NCBI RefSeq assembly: GCF_000003815.2
Contig: NC_049993.1
Coordinates: 5,857,686-5,921,685 of the forward strand
Reading direction: 5' to 3'
Source of the DNA: Branchiostoma floridae
Lineage: Eukaryota; Chordata; Leptocardii; Amphioxiformes; Branchiostomatidae
Length of the DNA stretch: 64,000 nucleotides
This document shows positions 1 to 11,195 of this stretch, piece after piece; the stretch's first letter is position 1; every line of letters begins with the position of its first letter. The position numbers and the translations under genes were made by a program. The notes under the pieces are model-generated. The model was not told where the DNA came from. It searched no databases and saw only the letters and a list, made by a program, of their open reading frames with translations.

Positions 1-3000
1 GATAGAAACAGTTGTGTCTAACCGCTCAATCCCGTACCTGCTGGACGGCTTGACGCGTGAGGCGCAGTATGAGCTATCTGTGGTTCTGACGAGACCTGGG
101 GCTGGAGGGCGTGGTGCGATGGGACCATCTGTCATAGTAACGACACATCCTCCAGGTAAGCTGTGAACAGCGCTTGTTTTTCACTGAGTATTAGTTGAAA
201 TCACCACATGCAGTAATTTTAGCTTTTGGATCCATTTACGAATCGAATCTAGAACGTTGATGTTTGATCTCTTGTCTTTATTGATTTCAGTTGATGGAAG
301 CTGGTCGGAGTGGGATGACTGGTCCCCTTGCAGCGTATCCTGTGGCAACGGCAGCAGGACCAGAACAAGGACATGTGACAACCCCAGTCCTGCTTATGGC
401 GGGCAGGATTGTGACGGGGTAGGGAGTGACACACAGGACTGTCCGGACCAACCAACTTGTTCAACAGGTAAGCAAATTTAAAGGCATCACAACTCAATGC
501 GCGTCAACACAGTGGTACAATCATGCAGCTATTGGAAATTTGTAACTTAATACTAGTGCTGGCCTGGCTATTGATTTATCCATAATTTGCTCAATGCTCT
601 GTTATCCGTGTATTTGTAGGTCCGCCAATGGGCGTAGTGGCGGGCGCAGCCGGGGGTGTGGCTGCTGTATTATTGGTGGTGATAGTGATCGCCGCCATTT
701 TCTTTATCCGACGGTAGGTATCCATTTTGTTCAGGTATATGTGTATGTTATATACATATAACAAACTGTGTTGTTTTGGTGTACTTTGTTTTGTTTTGGT
801 ACTGTTATTACAGAGTTTTTCCCAATGTAAGACATGCGAGCTGATTTTGGGATTTACATTGCCATTGGCAGGCGACGGAATCAACGACCTCCACTTCCCG
901 TCCGTAAGGATATGTCAGATGTGGAAGGGGTTTCCAATGCGTCGTTCGTTACAGGTAAGAAATCTGATGTTCTTTACTTACTTTGCTAGATATATACCAA
1001 AATGATATTTTAGATATTGCCATCACTAACTTCAAAAGAGCTGAAAAGGTAAATTCCCTTTGCCCATCTTAGACCCAATTGGCTCCCGTTTGCATGAAGG
1101 CACAAGAGCGGCTGATGACGGACCTGGCCCAAGTTCAGCTACTAAATATCATGCCTCAAGACCAATTTTCAAGGAGAACAATAGGGTAAGAAGCTGTTGT
1201 TTTCACACTTGGTTACAGTTTGTCACGAACATGACATTCATCTTAGTATGAATTAGAATTGAAGGCAATGAAAATAAATAAGATATGATCAAATTCAATC
1301 ACATACATAATCACGATGATAATATTGTTTGTAACTTGCAAGCAAGATAGTACACTCCCAATCATGCAGCGTGTTCAATCCAAACTGTTGATGACTTTCT
1401 AGGCTAAGTTTAGTCGAAAGTCATTTTAGTATCTATCTGTACTTAATGTATCTTTCCATGCACAACAGCCCATTCCCCTGAGGATAATGGCTGTTAACCA
1501 CCGCGAGTTGAGTTGGGACGACATTTCTCTCACCAACAAGCTGCTTGGATCAGGAAATTTTGGAGAGGTCCGTAAGGGAACCGTCAACCTGGATGGTGAA
1601 AGGATACCGTCAGCAATTAAAGTACTGAAACGTAAGCACAAGAATCTCAAGATACAAAGCATCATCAGGCATGATATATTCACAGTGCCATTATATTGTG
1701 TATTTTGTATAACATAGTCCTTGATGAATGTTTTTAATATATGTAACTGTAGTTAGAGTCTATAGAACATTGTACTATAATGCAGAACTACTTAATGTTG
1801 CTTATCACAATTTAAACCTTATGTTTTTGTTTTGTTTTTTGGTTTAATTTCAGGAGGAGCAGATGAAGCTGCCAGACAAGACTTTCAGCAGGAAGTGGAC
1901 ATCATGCGCCATGCTGGTTACCATCCTAACATCATCAACCTGCTGGGAACCTGTGAACACCAAGGTAACGTAGTCCGTGTCCATAGTCAGTTAGCTTTAG
2001 TGCTTGTGCTTGCTACAGAATGTGCTTTGTCTTTTCACAAGAATGTTATATGTTTTTACTTGACATGACCATCTAGATTGATAAGCCACTTGAATATCTC
2101 TGTTACATGACATTATTTTCGTTTGACTGTTATCTATGTGTTAGTGGTAAGATAAACAATGACATGTATCATTTGCAGGACAACAGTACATGGCCCTAGA
2201 AATGGCCGGGAATGGCGATCTGAAGAATTACTTGCGAAAGTCTCGTGTTCTGGAAGTGAAGGATCCCGCCTATGCCAACACCCGTCAGACTGTCAGCACG
2301 GTGTCCTCCCTGTCACCTGTCCAGCTCCTGCGTATCGCGTGTGACGTAGCTACGGGGATGGAACACCTGTCTTCTAAGGACGTATGTTAGAGTATAATTT
2401 ATGCACCTTTTTCATGTGACGGAGGTCAACAATGAGGCAAAAAACAAAAGTTACTTATAGCATCAGCTCCCATTCGGTTTTTGCTCCCAAACTACACGTA
2501 AGTTTCTTGTTATAAGATCAAATGATGTAAATAGTGTTATGCACCGGAAATATGTGACAATTTATAGCAGCATAGAGATGCAAAATATTAAAGAAAAATA
2601 ATGCAAATGCAGCCATACTCTAATTGGTCGATTTGATAATCGTCATGCAACCATTGATTGATTTACTACTTATGATGGACAGTGTTTTGTTTGCCACATT
2701 GACCTCGTTTTCGATCTATCATGTCCGCTGCGTGAAAAAGGTGTGTTCTTTCCTGGAGTTTGATAGTTTGAGTTTTGTATCAAATGATTCTAATGAGATG
2801 TGTGTACACAATACAATACTGTAATATAATATGATACTAATATTAAGACATCTCTGTTATCAGGTGATCCACCGTGACCTGGCGGCTAGGAATGTTCTCC
2901 TCACGGACAGTCTCATCGCCAAGGTAGCCGACTTCGGACTGTCACGTGGGGAGGGCATCTATGAACAAACATCTAAAGTAAGTATGGTACAACACTCTGG

Positions 3001-4586
3001 CAACTAAAACCATAAAACATTCTTGTTATGTAGATCATTCAAGCTACCTTTATCAGCGACAGAGACATCATGCATAGGGTTTATATCAATTGTAGAAATA
3101 GTACTAGATAGTAAACATTTGTAACTTTCCGTTTTTTTCATTGCAGAAGGCTGTTCCTTTCCGATCCACCGCGCTAGAGGCGCTGAGCAGGAGGATCTAC
3201 ACAACACAGAGTGACGTGTACGTTTGAACCTATTCAATGTTGTTCAATTTTGACAAATGGTTGATTAAAGGGAAAACCATCGACCCTGTAGACAATAGTA
3301 TAAACGTTTTCCATTTGACCGAAGCAGTTTGCTTTCCACCCAGGTGGTCCTTCGGAATTCTACTCTGGGAGATCGTCACGTTAGGTAAGCATGAAAATAT
3401 TATTAGTAATACACACTCTATATCTGTCTATGTCCACATAAAGACATTTTCTTTCTTTTGAATGTATCACTTTATGTGCAGTATGCCATCTCCCGCTGGC
3501 AGTGAAAACAAATAATGTGGTTCACGATATAAGCATTGTGACATTTATTTATGACAGTCATTATAACCCATGTCTTGACTTTTTAAGGAGGAACCCCGTA
3601 CAGTGGAATGAATTCAAGAACCCTTCTCAGGAGTCTGCGTGAAGGATACAGGCTGCCAAAGCCAAGAAACTGCGATGAAGACCTGTATGTGTATTTCAGT
3701 CTTTTACCTACCTGTGTACTATAAATGATTTCCCAATAGCTGTATCCCCCATTTGCAAATTTCTCATGGATATGACAATCAGAATGCCGTTTGACATTAT
3801 GATTCAAAAGGTATACCTACGTACCGTGAATAATTTCATCAGGCAAAAGTTCTTTATTCACAACCAGGATCTATTTACAATCGACATAAATGTTTCAGTG
3901 AACGGCTGTCACATTCTTTCGGGCAATACTGACTGGTACTATTCCACACTGCAGCTAGGTGTCGCTGCTAACAATGCTTTCCCAAACATAAAATCTAGAC
4001 CGAATGCGGTCCCAAACGTAAAGTATTGTCATATATACAATTTTTTACATACAGATCTTTTCTTATCATGAAGATTGCAACACTTAAAACGAGAAAAGAT
4101 ATATCCCTATAAGTACTGAAATATTGTTCATGCCCAGGTACCAGATGATGCTGCAGTGCTGGCAGCGCCGTCCTGAGGACAGGCCCACGTTCTCTGACCT
4201 GGTGGAGCAGCTGAGGGGCATGATGGAGGACAAGAGTGTGAGTAGAGAGATTTTATTGTTCACAAACATTACATGTTCGCTTATCTATGGAACTGTTGAA
4301 GTATTACTCATGGCTATTTCTATAAATTATGACAAATCATATTCCAATCCGTACCCACAGACCAAACACGTACCCACAGGTTTTCCTTTGACATGTCGAC
4401 AGAGATTAATATTGGTTTATATCTCAGATTTTACGCTCCTGTATCATTCAAAAATTTTTGAAAAACAAAGTTTTCACTTCGCGTGACATCCTGTTTCAGA
4501 GCTACGTCAACACTGAGAACGATGACGACTTTGAGTATGAAGTCGTGGACTCTGATGAAATGGATGATGATGATGATGATGACTAG
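1..4586 (+). CDS. Tie/TEK-like receptor tyrosine kinase (3' part, 14 exons in window)
   Basis: Membrane receptor kinase whose 5' end lies upstream of the window. Exons: 1-155, 291-467, 620-713, 872-954, 1073-1185, 1469-1631, 1854-1964, 2179-2381, 2864-2977, 3147-3217, 3344-3384, 3588-3684, 4138-4237, 4500-4586; they join in phase into 535 residues from position 2 to a TAG stop. Order: end of an FN3 domain, one TSP1 domain, TM helix, Arg-rich juxtamembrane region, kinase domain, acidic tail. Tie2-like traits, compared from memory of the human protein, are [19 protein letters not shown] followed by a Ser/Thr-rich kinase insert, [17 protein letters not shown] and the SYVNT tail motif. An FGFR or VEGFR relative is less likely because of LRKSRVLE and the tail. 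Tie receptors bind angiopoietins in vertebrates; the ligand here is unknown. Confidence 0.9.
291..467 (+). other. TSP1 domain exon of the Tie-like kinase
   Basis: A single symmetric phase 1-1 exon encodes one thrombospondin type-1 repeat. It starts [19 protein letters not shown] and has six cysteines (SPC, VSC, RTC, QDC, QDC, PTC). The WxxW pattern is the usual C-mannosylation site of TSP1 repeats, and the RTRTRTC stretch is the usual Arg layer. It sits between the FN3 exon and the TM exon (620-713). Vertebrate Tie receptors have no TSP1 domain, and the phosphatase paralogues in this window lack it at this position, so it looks like an exon-shuffled addition. Confidence 0.9.
1469..4237 (+). 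other. Tyrosine kinase catalytic domain (exons 6-13 of the Tie-like kinase)
   Basis: The exons show a complete set of catalytic motifs: Gly loop GSGNFGEV, beta3 Lys in SAIKVLK, alphaC Glu in FQQEVDIM, catalytic loop HRDLAARN, and DFGLSRG. The HRDLAARN form marks a receptor tyrosine kinase. The segment normally written APE reads ALE (TALEAL), comparable to AIE in Tie2, so it is not by itself evidence of inactivity. The segment from DFG to ALE has one Tyr (GIYEQTSK) rather than a YY pair. The 41-nt exon 3344-3384 is unusually short ([13 protein letters not shown]). The enzyme is predicted active. Confidence 0.88.
2571..2742 (+). repeat. Dispersed repeat copy in a kinase-gene intron
   Basis: This intron segment matches 6171-6350 with scattered differences; the shared core is TTATGATGGACAGT, TTTTGTTTGCC and GATCTATCATG. 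It is an old interspersed repeat of unknown class. Confidence 0.6.
4500..4586 (+). other. C-terminal tail with YVNT motif and poly-Asp run
   Basis: The last exon encodes [20 protein letters not shown] followed by Met and seven Asp, then TAG. YVNT has the pYxN form known to bind the Grb2 SH2 domain and aligns with KTYVNT of Tie2. Six perfect GAT codons plus GAC make a trinucleotide run (4563-4583) that could vary in length between alleles. The tail is shorter and more acidic than that of Tie2. Confidence 0.8.
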
Positions 4587-5274
4587 GCAATCACAGGGTA
4601 GCAAGAACAGGTCGACTTCTGTCTACATATCATTTATTTGTTGTTGTTGTTGTTGTTGTTTGGATAAATACTCTTAAACGTGCCTTTCATCAGTTATGCA
4701 GTGTTTTCTCACTATGAAGTGACTTTCTTATATCACATCGATTTCCACATAATGTCAGTTATCATAACGTATAATTATGTCGCACAGGTTGAGTTTTTTA
4801 CATCACTCAAGTAATTTGTTTATGTTCGTATGAATCAATACGTATGTAACGTTACAGTATTTGTTTAATAACAAATGCTTCTCAAATAATCTGATACTGT
4901 ATGCATACCTTACACAAAGTATCGTGGTGTCTGTATGACACGATGGAGAAAATGGTTTTATAGAAAGCGTATCTCGTATACATATACTAACATAACAATT
5001 GTTCTTTAGAGTTCATGTTTCAACAGTTCATTTTTACATGTGTTACATTGTATTGTGCTATGTGTGTTGAGTATGATTATCACTAGAATCACAAATGCGA
5101 TAACCTACATTTAAAGTGTAAATACCCTCTTAAGCTTAAGTGCGATTTTTTCAGAGATCGATTTGTACAAAGGTTTAAGTTGTACACGGCCTTGTTTGGA
5201 CAAATATTCATAAAATAAGTACATGTACCTAGATAGAAGATAAAGATCAATTACACATTCTCTTTCACTTGGTA

Positions 5275-5371
5275 GGTTGGTTTAAAACACATTATATTTC
5301 ACTTGGTTTGAAACACATTATCTTTGACTTATTTTAAAACACATTATCTTTCACTTATTTTAAAACACGTT
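5275..5371. repeat. AT-rich tandem repeat, about 27-28 bp x 3-4
   Basis: Successive units read TTAAAACACATTATCTTTCA with small changes, just before the putative poly(A) signal of the kinase gene. Seen directly in the sequence. Confidence 0.75.
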
Positions 5372-5393
5372 AAACCTTAACTTAGGTATGTAG

Positions 5394-5399
5394 AATAAA
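5394..5399 (+). promoter_or_regulatory. Candidate polyadenylation signal AATAAA
   Basis: A canonical AATAAA lies about 810 bp after the kinase stop codon. It is a plausible 3' end for the kinase mRNA; no transcript evidence is available here. Confidence 0.35.
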
Positions 5400-5721
5400 G
5401 TGGCAACGGTATAACTTTTACTCAACATCTAAAACTCACATGTTGTGTATTGTCCGCTCCATTACTACTTGACATTAGCACTACATAGAACTTTAAAACC
5501 CCACGCCTTACCCGCATGTCTTAACCATCTGCAAACAATTCACCTCCAAACCACGAAAACCCGGCTACAATGACCACGATCGTCTTTTTAGAGCAGTAGA
5601 GGGAAATACCCCCCCCCCCTTCGGTGACAATGAAATGAATCCTTAAACGGATATTAGGACATTACAAGGGTTCAGACGCTTTTAGGTGGCATTCGCCATT
5701 TTTTTCAGCTCCGAACAGATA

Positions 5722-5763
5722 GTCACGTGACCTAAGAAACAGGGATTAGTGAGGTCACGTGAC
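5722..5763. promoter_or_regulatory. Pair of GTCACGTGAC E-box palindromes
   Basis: Two perfect 10-bp palindromes GTCACGTGAC lie at 5722-5731 and 5754-5763, with starts 32 bp apart. This is the consensus CACGTG E-box form (CLEAR/M-box) bound by TFEB/MITF/USF-type bHLH-Zip factors. They lie between two convergent 3' ends, not at an obvious promoter, so function is uncertain. Confidence 0.4.
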
Positions 5764-5828
5764 ACGCGTCTATGTATCAGAGCGGCATGATCACAATGAT
5801 CACAACCTCTCAACTTGTTCAAGGTACG

Positions 5829-7992
5829 TTAAGATGTATCAGCTTTTTGGTTCTTCTTGTTGCGCGTTTTGCATTCAAAAACACCGAACCCCACCGTGCC
5901 GAGCGCCAGTACAGCCATGTAGATGTACAGTTTGACGTCCATGCACAGAGCTGCGCTGTAGGCAAACACCAGCATGCTGCCGATACTCCCCGCCATTTTG
6001 GCGTTGGCAAAGACGGCCTCTTGGTTGCTAGGAAACATGGTGCCAAGTACAGCTGAAAGTAAAGTAAGATAATTCAATTATGTACCTACGTGTTATCAAC
6101 GAATAAAAAATCATCAAAATCGGAAGATGTAGTCATTTAGAGTAACGTAGACTGATCCCATAGTCCCTTAAGAGATGCAAAATAGAAACATACTAATGCA
6201 AATATTTGACGGACATGCAGCCATTCTCTTATTGGCCACTTTCCTAATTGCTAGGCTATCATTGCTTGAACTTCTTATTATGATGGACAGTCTTTTGTTT
6301 GCCTCATTGGACTCGTTTTAGATCTATCATGGCCGCCGCGTGAGAAAGCTGTATGAAGACAGGAGATGCCTACCAAACAGCTGGATGCGCCAAACCGTCC
6401 GGACCACGGCCCATCCTCCAGACACGGCAAGGATCATGCCGAGAGAGTCCTCATCCGGTTGCCATAGCAACATGTAGATGAGGAGAACGGCGTTGGCGAC
6501 CACGGCGGCGAGGATGAGGCTCCTGGCACCCGCGTAAGCAGTCAGATGTCCAATGAGCGGGGAGAAGACAGTGCTGGACAAACTGCAGCAGATCATGACG
6601 TAACCAACCATATGTACTCCCAGGGCACAGCTGACGTACGACTGAAGCAATGACGTCAGTATATATATGAGTCCCTTTGACATGCTGAGTGACATTGGTA
6701 CGGCTTTTGCCTTCTTTAGAACGAGCGCATCATCACATTAAACCTTAAAAACGCTTGAGTCATAAAATGTGTAAAAGGTCCAAGTACACATATTGCAAAG
6801 GATCATGTACATCGTGATGGGAGTAAAGAAAACGGGTCCGTTAACTGTAATTTAAAGAAGACCGAGCGCCATATCTTTGGAGTCTCAGCTTGGCCCATCG
6901 CCAAGGCCATAGTCCTTCATTCAATAAAGACCTTTTTACGAAACACGGAGTGAGGGTTAACTACGTTGCCCTGAGTTTCTCATTTTCCCAAGCATACAAA
7001 TGAATGCGCGTAAAATAAAAGTATTATACAATATAAAAGCATTTTCTGACCTTGGTGATATCTCCTGATACAAGGGCCCCGGCCATGCCAATAATCACCA
7101 GCAAAGGCACCAGGAGGACGTAGTTAATGTCCTTAAACACATGTACTGTACGAAGTACCTGTTGTGACACCTGGATTCGCCCAGCAGACGATAGTTCCTT
7201 ACTGTTAGCATTCTTATCGAGACATAGTCCTGCAACCAGCGCTGCTAAGAGGTTGCACACAAGAAAGACCCCAAAAAGTATGTAACGTGCTATCACATGT
7301 TCCTTGTCGTCTGCTGGAAACCCTGCTAACTTGTAGGGCGCGCTTGAGTTGGTGACGTAATGAGAAGTGTAGTTGGCTTCGGGGCGAATCCCGCAATCCA
7401 TCGCACCGCAGAACTCCCCCTTTCCAATGTCCTGTGTTCCCGCAGAGAACAACAATGAAGAAATCAGGTTGCCGATGATCCCAGACAAATCATTGAGCAA
7501 ATAGAAGACGCCGTTGAACTTGGCAATGTCACCCTCTAGACTGTCATGTTGTAATAGTTCAGCATATTCCTGAGCAGAGCTTGTCAAATAAGTGATCTGA
7601 GCCGTCCAGAGCGGACCGGAAATGGCCCCAAGCAGAACTGAAGATGGCATGAGAGTGTACCAGGACGGATAGAAGTTGGAGCCCGTGTACAAAACATGTC
7701 CGAAAAAACAGACGACGATTGTCCATTTGCACGATCCGACCTTGTGGATGAAGAATGGCGCGTACATGCACGACAGCACCATACTGGCGTACACACAGCT
7801 GAGCGACACCACGCCGAGTCCGGCCTCGCTGTTCAGCGTGCTCTGGAGGCTCTGCAGGCCCCGGAACGCCGTGAAGTTCAGCAGAAAAGCCGAGGATAAC
7901 ACGAGGATGTTTTTCCATATCCGCTTGGTGAACGACAACTGGTGCGCTGATCCTTCCTTCAACAACTTTGTCCTCGGTGTGGTTTTCTCCAT
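5829..7992 (-). CDS. UNC93-like (UNC93A-type) multi-pass membrane protein
   Basis: Complete coding region on the minus strand: 7992-7051, 6641-6374, 6052-5829, giving 477 residues, close to the usual UNC93A length. The start MEKTTPRTKLLKEG follows a splice acceptor at about 8003, implying a non-coding upstream exon. Family signatures are FRGLQSLQSTLNSEAGLGVV near the N-terminus, then SYVSCALGVHMVGYVMIC and EAVFANAKMAGSIGSMLVFA in the C-terminal half. About 11-12 hydrophobic helices fit the MFS fold. NYT and NSS sequons lie in the central loop. UNC93 proteins are membrane adaptors or channel-associated proteins; the substrate is unknown. The gene is unrelated to its receptor neighbours and lies tail-to-tail with the kinase gene. 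Confidence 0.93.
6171..6350 (+). repeat. Dispersed repeat copy beside UNC93-like exon 2
   Basis: Second copy of the repeat at 2571-2742, in the intron of the UNC93-like gene and ending just short of the splice donor of its second coding exon (exon edge at 6374). Confidence 0.6.
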
Positions 7993-8085
7993 GATGCCCT
8001 CCCTAAGCAAAGCACAATAGATGCCAGGTTAGACTCTAGTGATTAGACTGTGCGTGCGGTTATAATTAGGACTAGTGAAGATGTT

Positions 8086-8450
8086 TATTTTATTCATTCA
8101 AAATGCAACAGAACATTACACAGACCTATAGCCGTATAGGCAGCACAAGTTGATTACACAGGTCTACAAATAACATTTCATAAATGGTACAAGACAATAT
8201 ACATTAATTTAAAAGAAACATGAGATAATACTAGGTACATACAGAAGCTTGAGAGTGAAAAACATTCTACGGGAGGTCAGAGGTCTAAGCTTTAGGTAAT
8301 GACAAATTTCATTATAAATAAGTAAATGCAAGTAAGTAAGGCTATTTCGTAGTCGGAATTTACAAATAGCATTTACGTAGGCTACAGGGGGTTAGGAGGA
8401 GAAATGTTGTGTCACCGATTAAGGCCCTGAATTGATCAGGGTCCGTAGTT
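8086..8450 (-). mobile_element. Probable LINE/SINE 3' end fragment
   Basis: Read on the minus strand, this ends in a TGAATAAAATAAACA-type tail (8086-8100 on the plus strand) typical of retroposed 3' ends. It has no coding content and the family is not identified. Confidence 0.35.
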
Positions 8451-8454
8451 AGGG

Positions 8455-9112
8455 AATGAATGAATGAATTTATTGCTCAACAATCGCACAGGGTACAATG
8501 TATGGCAATTAATAACAACTAATAGCTATACAGACAGTAGTACTAAGAGGCTACATACAAAACAACAACAAAACATTATCGATAATAGTACAGTTATGTA
8601 TGATTAATCTGATCTCGCATTTGGAATACATTATAAAGAAACTGGCCTACGTAGACGGATATATGAGATGAACATGAGAGCAATACATGGAAAATATCGC
8701 TTTCTGCACCAGCGAGAGAGATGTGTGTTTTGGTTCTAATATTCTTAAACAATGTTTCTCTCTCTTTACTGTAGGTGGGACATTTCATAACAAAGTGGAA
8801 TTCATCTTCTATATTTTCATGACATGTAGGACACAGTCTCTGAGTGGCTGGTGTGTTACGGTGACGACCTTTTTCAATTTCTAAGCAATGTGCACTTATT
8901 CTCAGTTTTGTAATGTTGTATCTAAATGATCTATTATGAATTGATTTGAGATATTCTTCCATACCAAAGTGCTTTTTGATTTTCGAATATGTTTTAAGTT
9001 TTGTCTGGTGCTTTTGAGCTGTTCCCTCCAGCCAGAAAGAAACGCTGTCCTTTTAGAACGCCTCTTTGCAATATTGTTTCCCAAAATGGTCTCGGCATTT
9101 AAACAGCGGGGG
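8455..9112 (-). mobile_element. LINE 3' part: C-terminus of ORF2 and tailed 3' UTR
   Basis: Minus-strand translation over 8962-8594 gives CPTCHENIEDEFHFVMKCP preceded by AHCLEIEKGRH. This CxxC..HxxxC knuckle is typical of the C-terminus of non-LTR reverse transcriptases. Upstream coding sequence (9084-8902) is in another frame, so the copy is damaged. The 3' tail on the minus strand is a short tandem of ATTC-type units (GAATGAATGAATGAAT at about 8455-8470 on the plus strand). The element runs into the N gap at 9113. The endonuclease fragment at 13280-14525, same strand, may be its 5' part. Confidence 0.75.
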
Positions 9113-9468
9113 NNNNNNNNNNNNNNNNNNNNNNNNNNNNNNNNNNNNNNNNNNNNNNNNNNNNNNNNNNNNNNNNNNNNNNNNNNNNNNNNNNNNNNNN
9201 NNNNNNNNNNNNNNNNNNNNNNNNNNNNNNNNNNNNNNNNNNNNNNNNNNNNNNNNNNNNNNNNNNNNNNNNNNNNNNNNNNNNNNNNNNNNNNNNNNNN
9301 NNNNNNNNNNNNNNNNNNNNNNNNNNNNNNNNNNNNNNNNNNNNNNNNNNNNNNNNNNNNNNNNNNNNNNNNNNNNNNNNNNNNNNNNNNNNNNNNNNNN
9401 NNNNNNNNNNNNNNNNNNNNNNNNNNNNNNNNNNNNNNNNNNNNNNNNNNNNNNNNNNNNNNNNNNNN
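9113..9468. other. Assembly gap (356 N)
   Basis: A run of N between a LINE fragment and the first copy of the composite repeat. Confidence 0.99.
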
Positions 9469-9574
9469 CGTCTATTTTACCGCTAGACATGGTCTCTTGG
9501 TGCTTTTGTTGCTAGGTGCTCTCTGGTTTGTTGTCCTCGCTGATGCAGTGGGTTGTTGTCCACGCTGGTGCAGT

Positions 9575-9795
9575 GGGTTTTTTCTGGGATATGGTATTGG
9601 AAGGCGGAACCCATCCCTCTCCTTCCACCGCCTTTTACATCCCCAACCGAATTCAGGTACCCATTTTTACACCGGGTGGAGTCAGGAAAGTCGTGAGAAT
9701 GCCTTTCCCAAGGACTAGCCAGTAGTGCAGGTAATCGAACTCGTGACATTTCGATCTCACCAGCATAAATGTAGCCACTCAATCATCCGTCCCCA
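9575..9795 (-). mobile_element. tRNA-derived SINE (copy 1)
   Basis: On the minus strand the head carries an A-box-like GATTGAGTGGCTACATTTAT and a B-box-like GAGTTCGATTACC, the internal pol III promoter of a tRNA-derived SINE. A body with GGAGAGGGATGGGTTCCGCC follows. A near-identical copy is at 15075-15300. It forms the left end of the larger composite repeat. Confidence 0.6.
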
Positions 9796-10241
9796 CAAGA
9801 TTACATAATGTTCAATGTCAGGAAATATGAATGGAGTAATTTCGTATTTCCATGTACCCATGCATGCCCATTTTGTTCACTCTCTGTTGAACTAAAGGCG
9901 TTTATCATGTGCTATGTGATTCAACGTACTTTTCCCCATTTGTCTGCTGGCTACGCCCTCTACCCCCTTATTAAAAAATGATGCGTTTCCACTTCTATAA
10001 AAACAGCGTAATTCGGTCGTAGTACAGATGATACCATCATCGTTCAAGAGCGTGTCACAAACTGAACCCCCCCCCCCCCCCCACCTCACCTTGAGTAATG
10101 GTTTTCCTTCGATCTGTCGCTGTCCGGTCTGAATCTATAAAAGCAGCCACTGGACCCTAGACACGAAAAAACATAATACCTGTTCAACCGGTTGAAAAAT
10201 TCCTTTTATCTAAATTCCTTTTATCTACGAAACCATATCCT

Positions 10242-11195
10242 TGCTTGCTTACTTAATTGCTTATGGCCGACAGTCGGGCACCGACGATGTCGTCCCTCCT
10301 CTCCCCTGTCTCAGGTGGTGCTTCACTCTCCGGGCTTCCGCCTGGCTGTTGTACTTTTCTGTGAACAGCCGGCTTCCATCCAGGCAGGTCCGCTTCCACC
10401 CACTTCTGTCTGCCGCACAGTTCTCCAGACTGTGGGTTGGGATGTCACATTTCTTCATGCTGCTTTTGAGGTTGTCCTCCTACCGAACGCCTGCCGTGAG
10501 TTAGCTCTCCATAGAGGACTTGGCGTGGGAGCCGGTTTGCAGGTAGTCGGATGACATGGCCGACCCATCTCAGCTGGCGCTGTATACGTACCAAGATGGT
10601 TTCCATGGGATCAATGCCAGCCCTACGGCGTATCTCTGTGTGGGGTACCTTATGCCACCACCGCAGACCCAAGATTCTTTGGAGGCAACGGATGTGGAAC
10701 TGTTCAAGTGTTCGGATGTGATGACGGTACAGTGTCCATGACTCACTTGCGTAAAGCAGGATGGAGAGACAGACAGCCTTGTAAACGGCGACTTTTTTCT
10801 GTATTGTAAGTTCCTTGTTCAGGAAGACTCTGTTGGCGAGCCGTCCAAAAGCGGTGGAGGCAAGTCCGATTCGTCTCTGTATATCGTCCGTGACGTCAGA
10901 TGCCGTGTTTAGTACGGATCCAAGGTAAGTGAAAGTCTGGACGTTTTTCAGCTGTGTGCCCTTGATCCGTATGTCTGGATCAGGGGTGTTGGCTAGGCCT
11001 TTGTGCATAACCTCTGTTTTCCCCTTGTTGATGCCGAGTCCAGCACGGGTATAAGCAGTGTCAAGGGAGTCCAAGTTCCTCTGCAACCCTGTAGCAGAAC
11101 AGCTGGTGATAGCAGCATCATCAGCATACTGCAACTCTAGGATGGACTCTTGTTTAACACGGGTCTTGGCTTTGAGTCTACGAAGATTGAACACT
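10242..11195 (-). mobile_element. 5'-truncated LINE with reverse transcriptase C-terminal half
   Basis: The minus strand encodes an RT segment containing the catalytic YADD box (ELQYADDAAITS), then FTYLGSVLN, LLYASESWTLYRHH, FHIRCLQRILGLRW and RWVGHVIRLP. This is the C-terminal half of a non-LTR retrotransposon endonuclease-RT; the clade may be RTE/BovB-like but is not proven. The coding frame breaks near 10450. A 13-bp target-site duplication GAAACCATATCCT lies at 10229-10241 and 11196-11208. Copy 2 of the surrounding repeat shows the empty site. Confidence 0.85.

Larger units (their letters stand above)
4587..5828. other. 3' UTR and convergent intergenic region
   Basis: No coding exon was recognised. 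The segment holds the 3' UTR of the kinase gene, a short AT-rich tandem repeat (5275-5371), a consensus AATAAA at 5394-5399 as a likely polyadenylation signal, and two GTCACGTGAC palindromes (5722-5731, 5754-5763). The UNC93-like gene ends from the opposite side at 5829. Confidence 0.6.

Noticed and set aside
1-155. First exon as the end of a separate upstream phosphatase gene
   Set aside because: It joins in phase with the TSP1 and TM exons and then the kinase, with no stop or start between.
5772-6056. Plus-strand open frame over the UNC93-like last exon
   Set aside because: It is the antisense shadow of the minus-strand exon 5829-6052, which has clear family similarity.
9700-9795. Functional tRNA gene on the minus strand
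   Set aside because: A- and B-box-like sequences are present, but no cloverleaf could be drawn and a second copy with the same body exists at 15075-15300; it is a SINE head.
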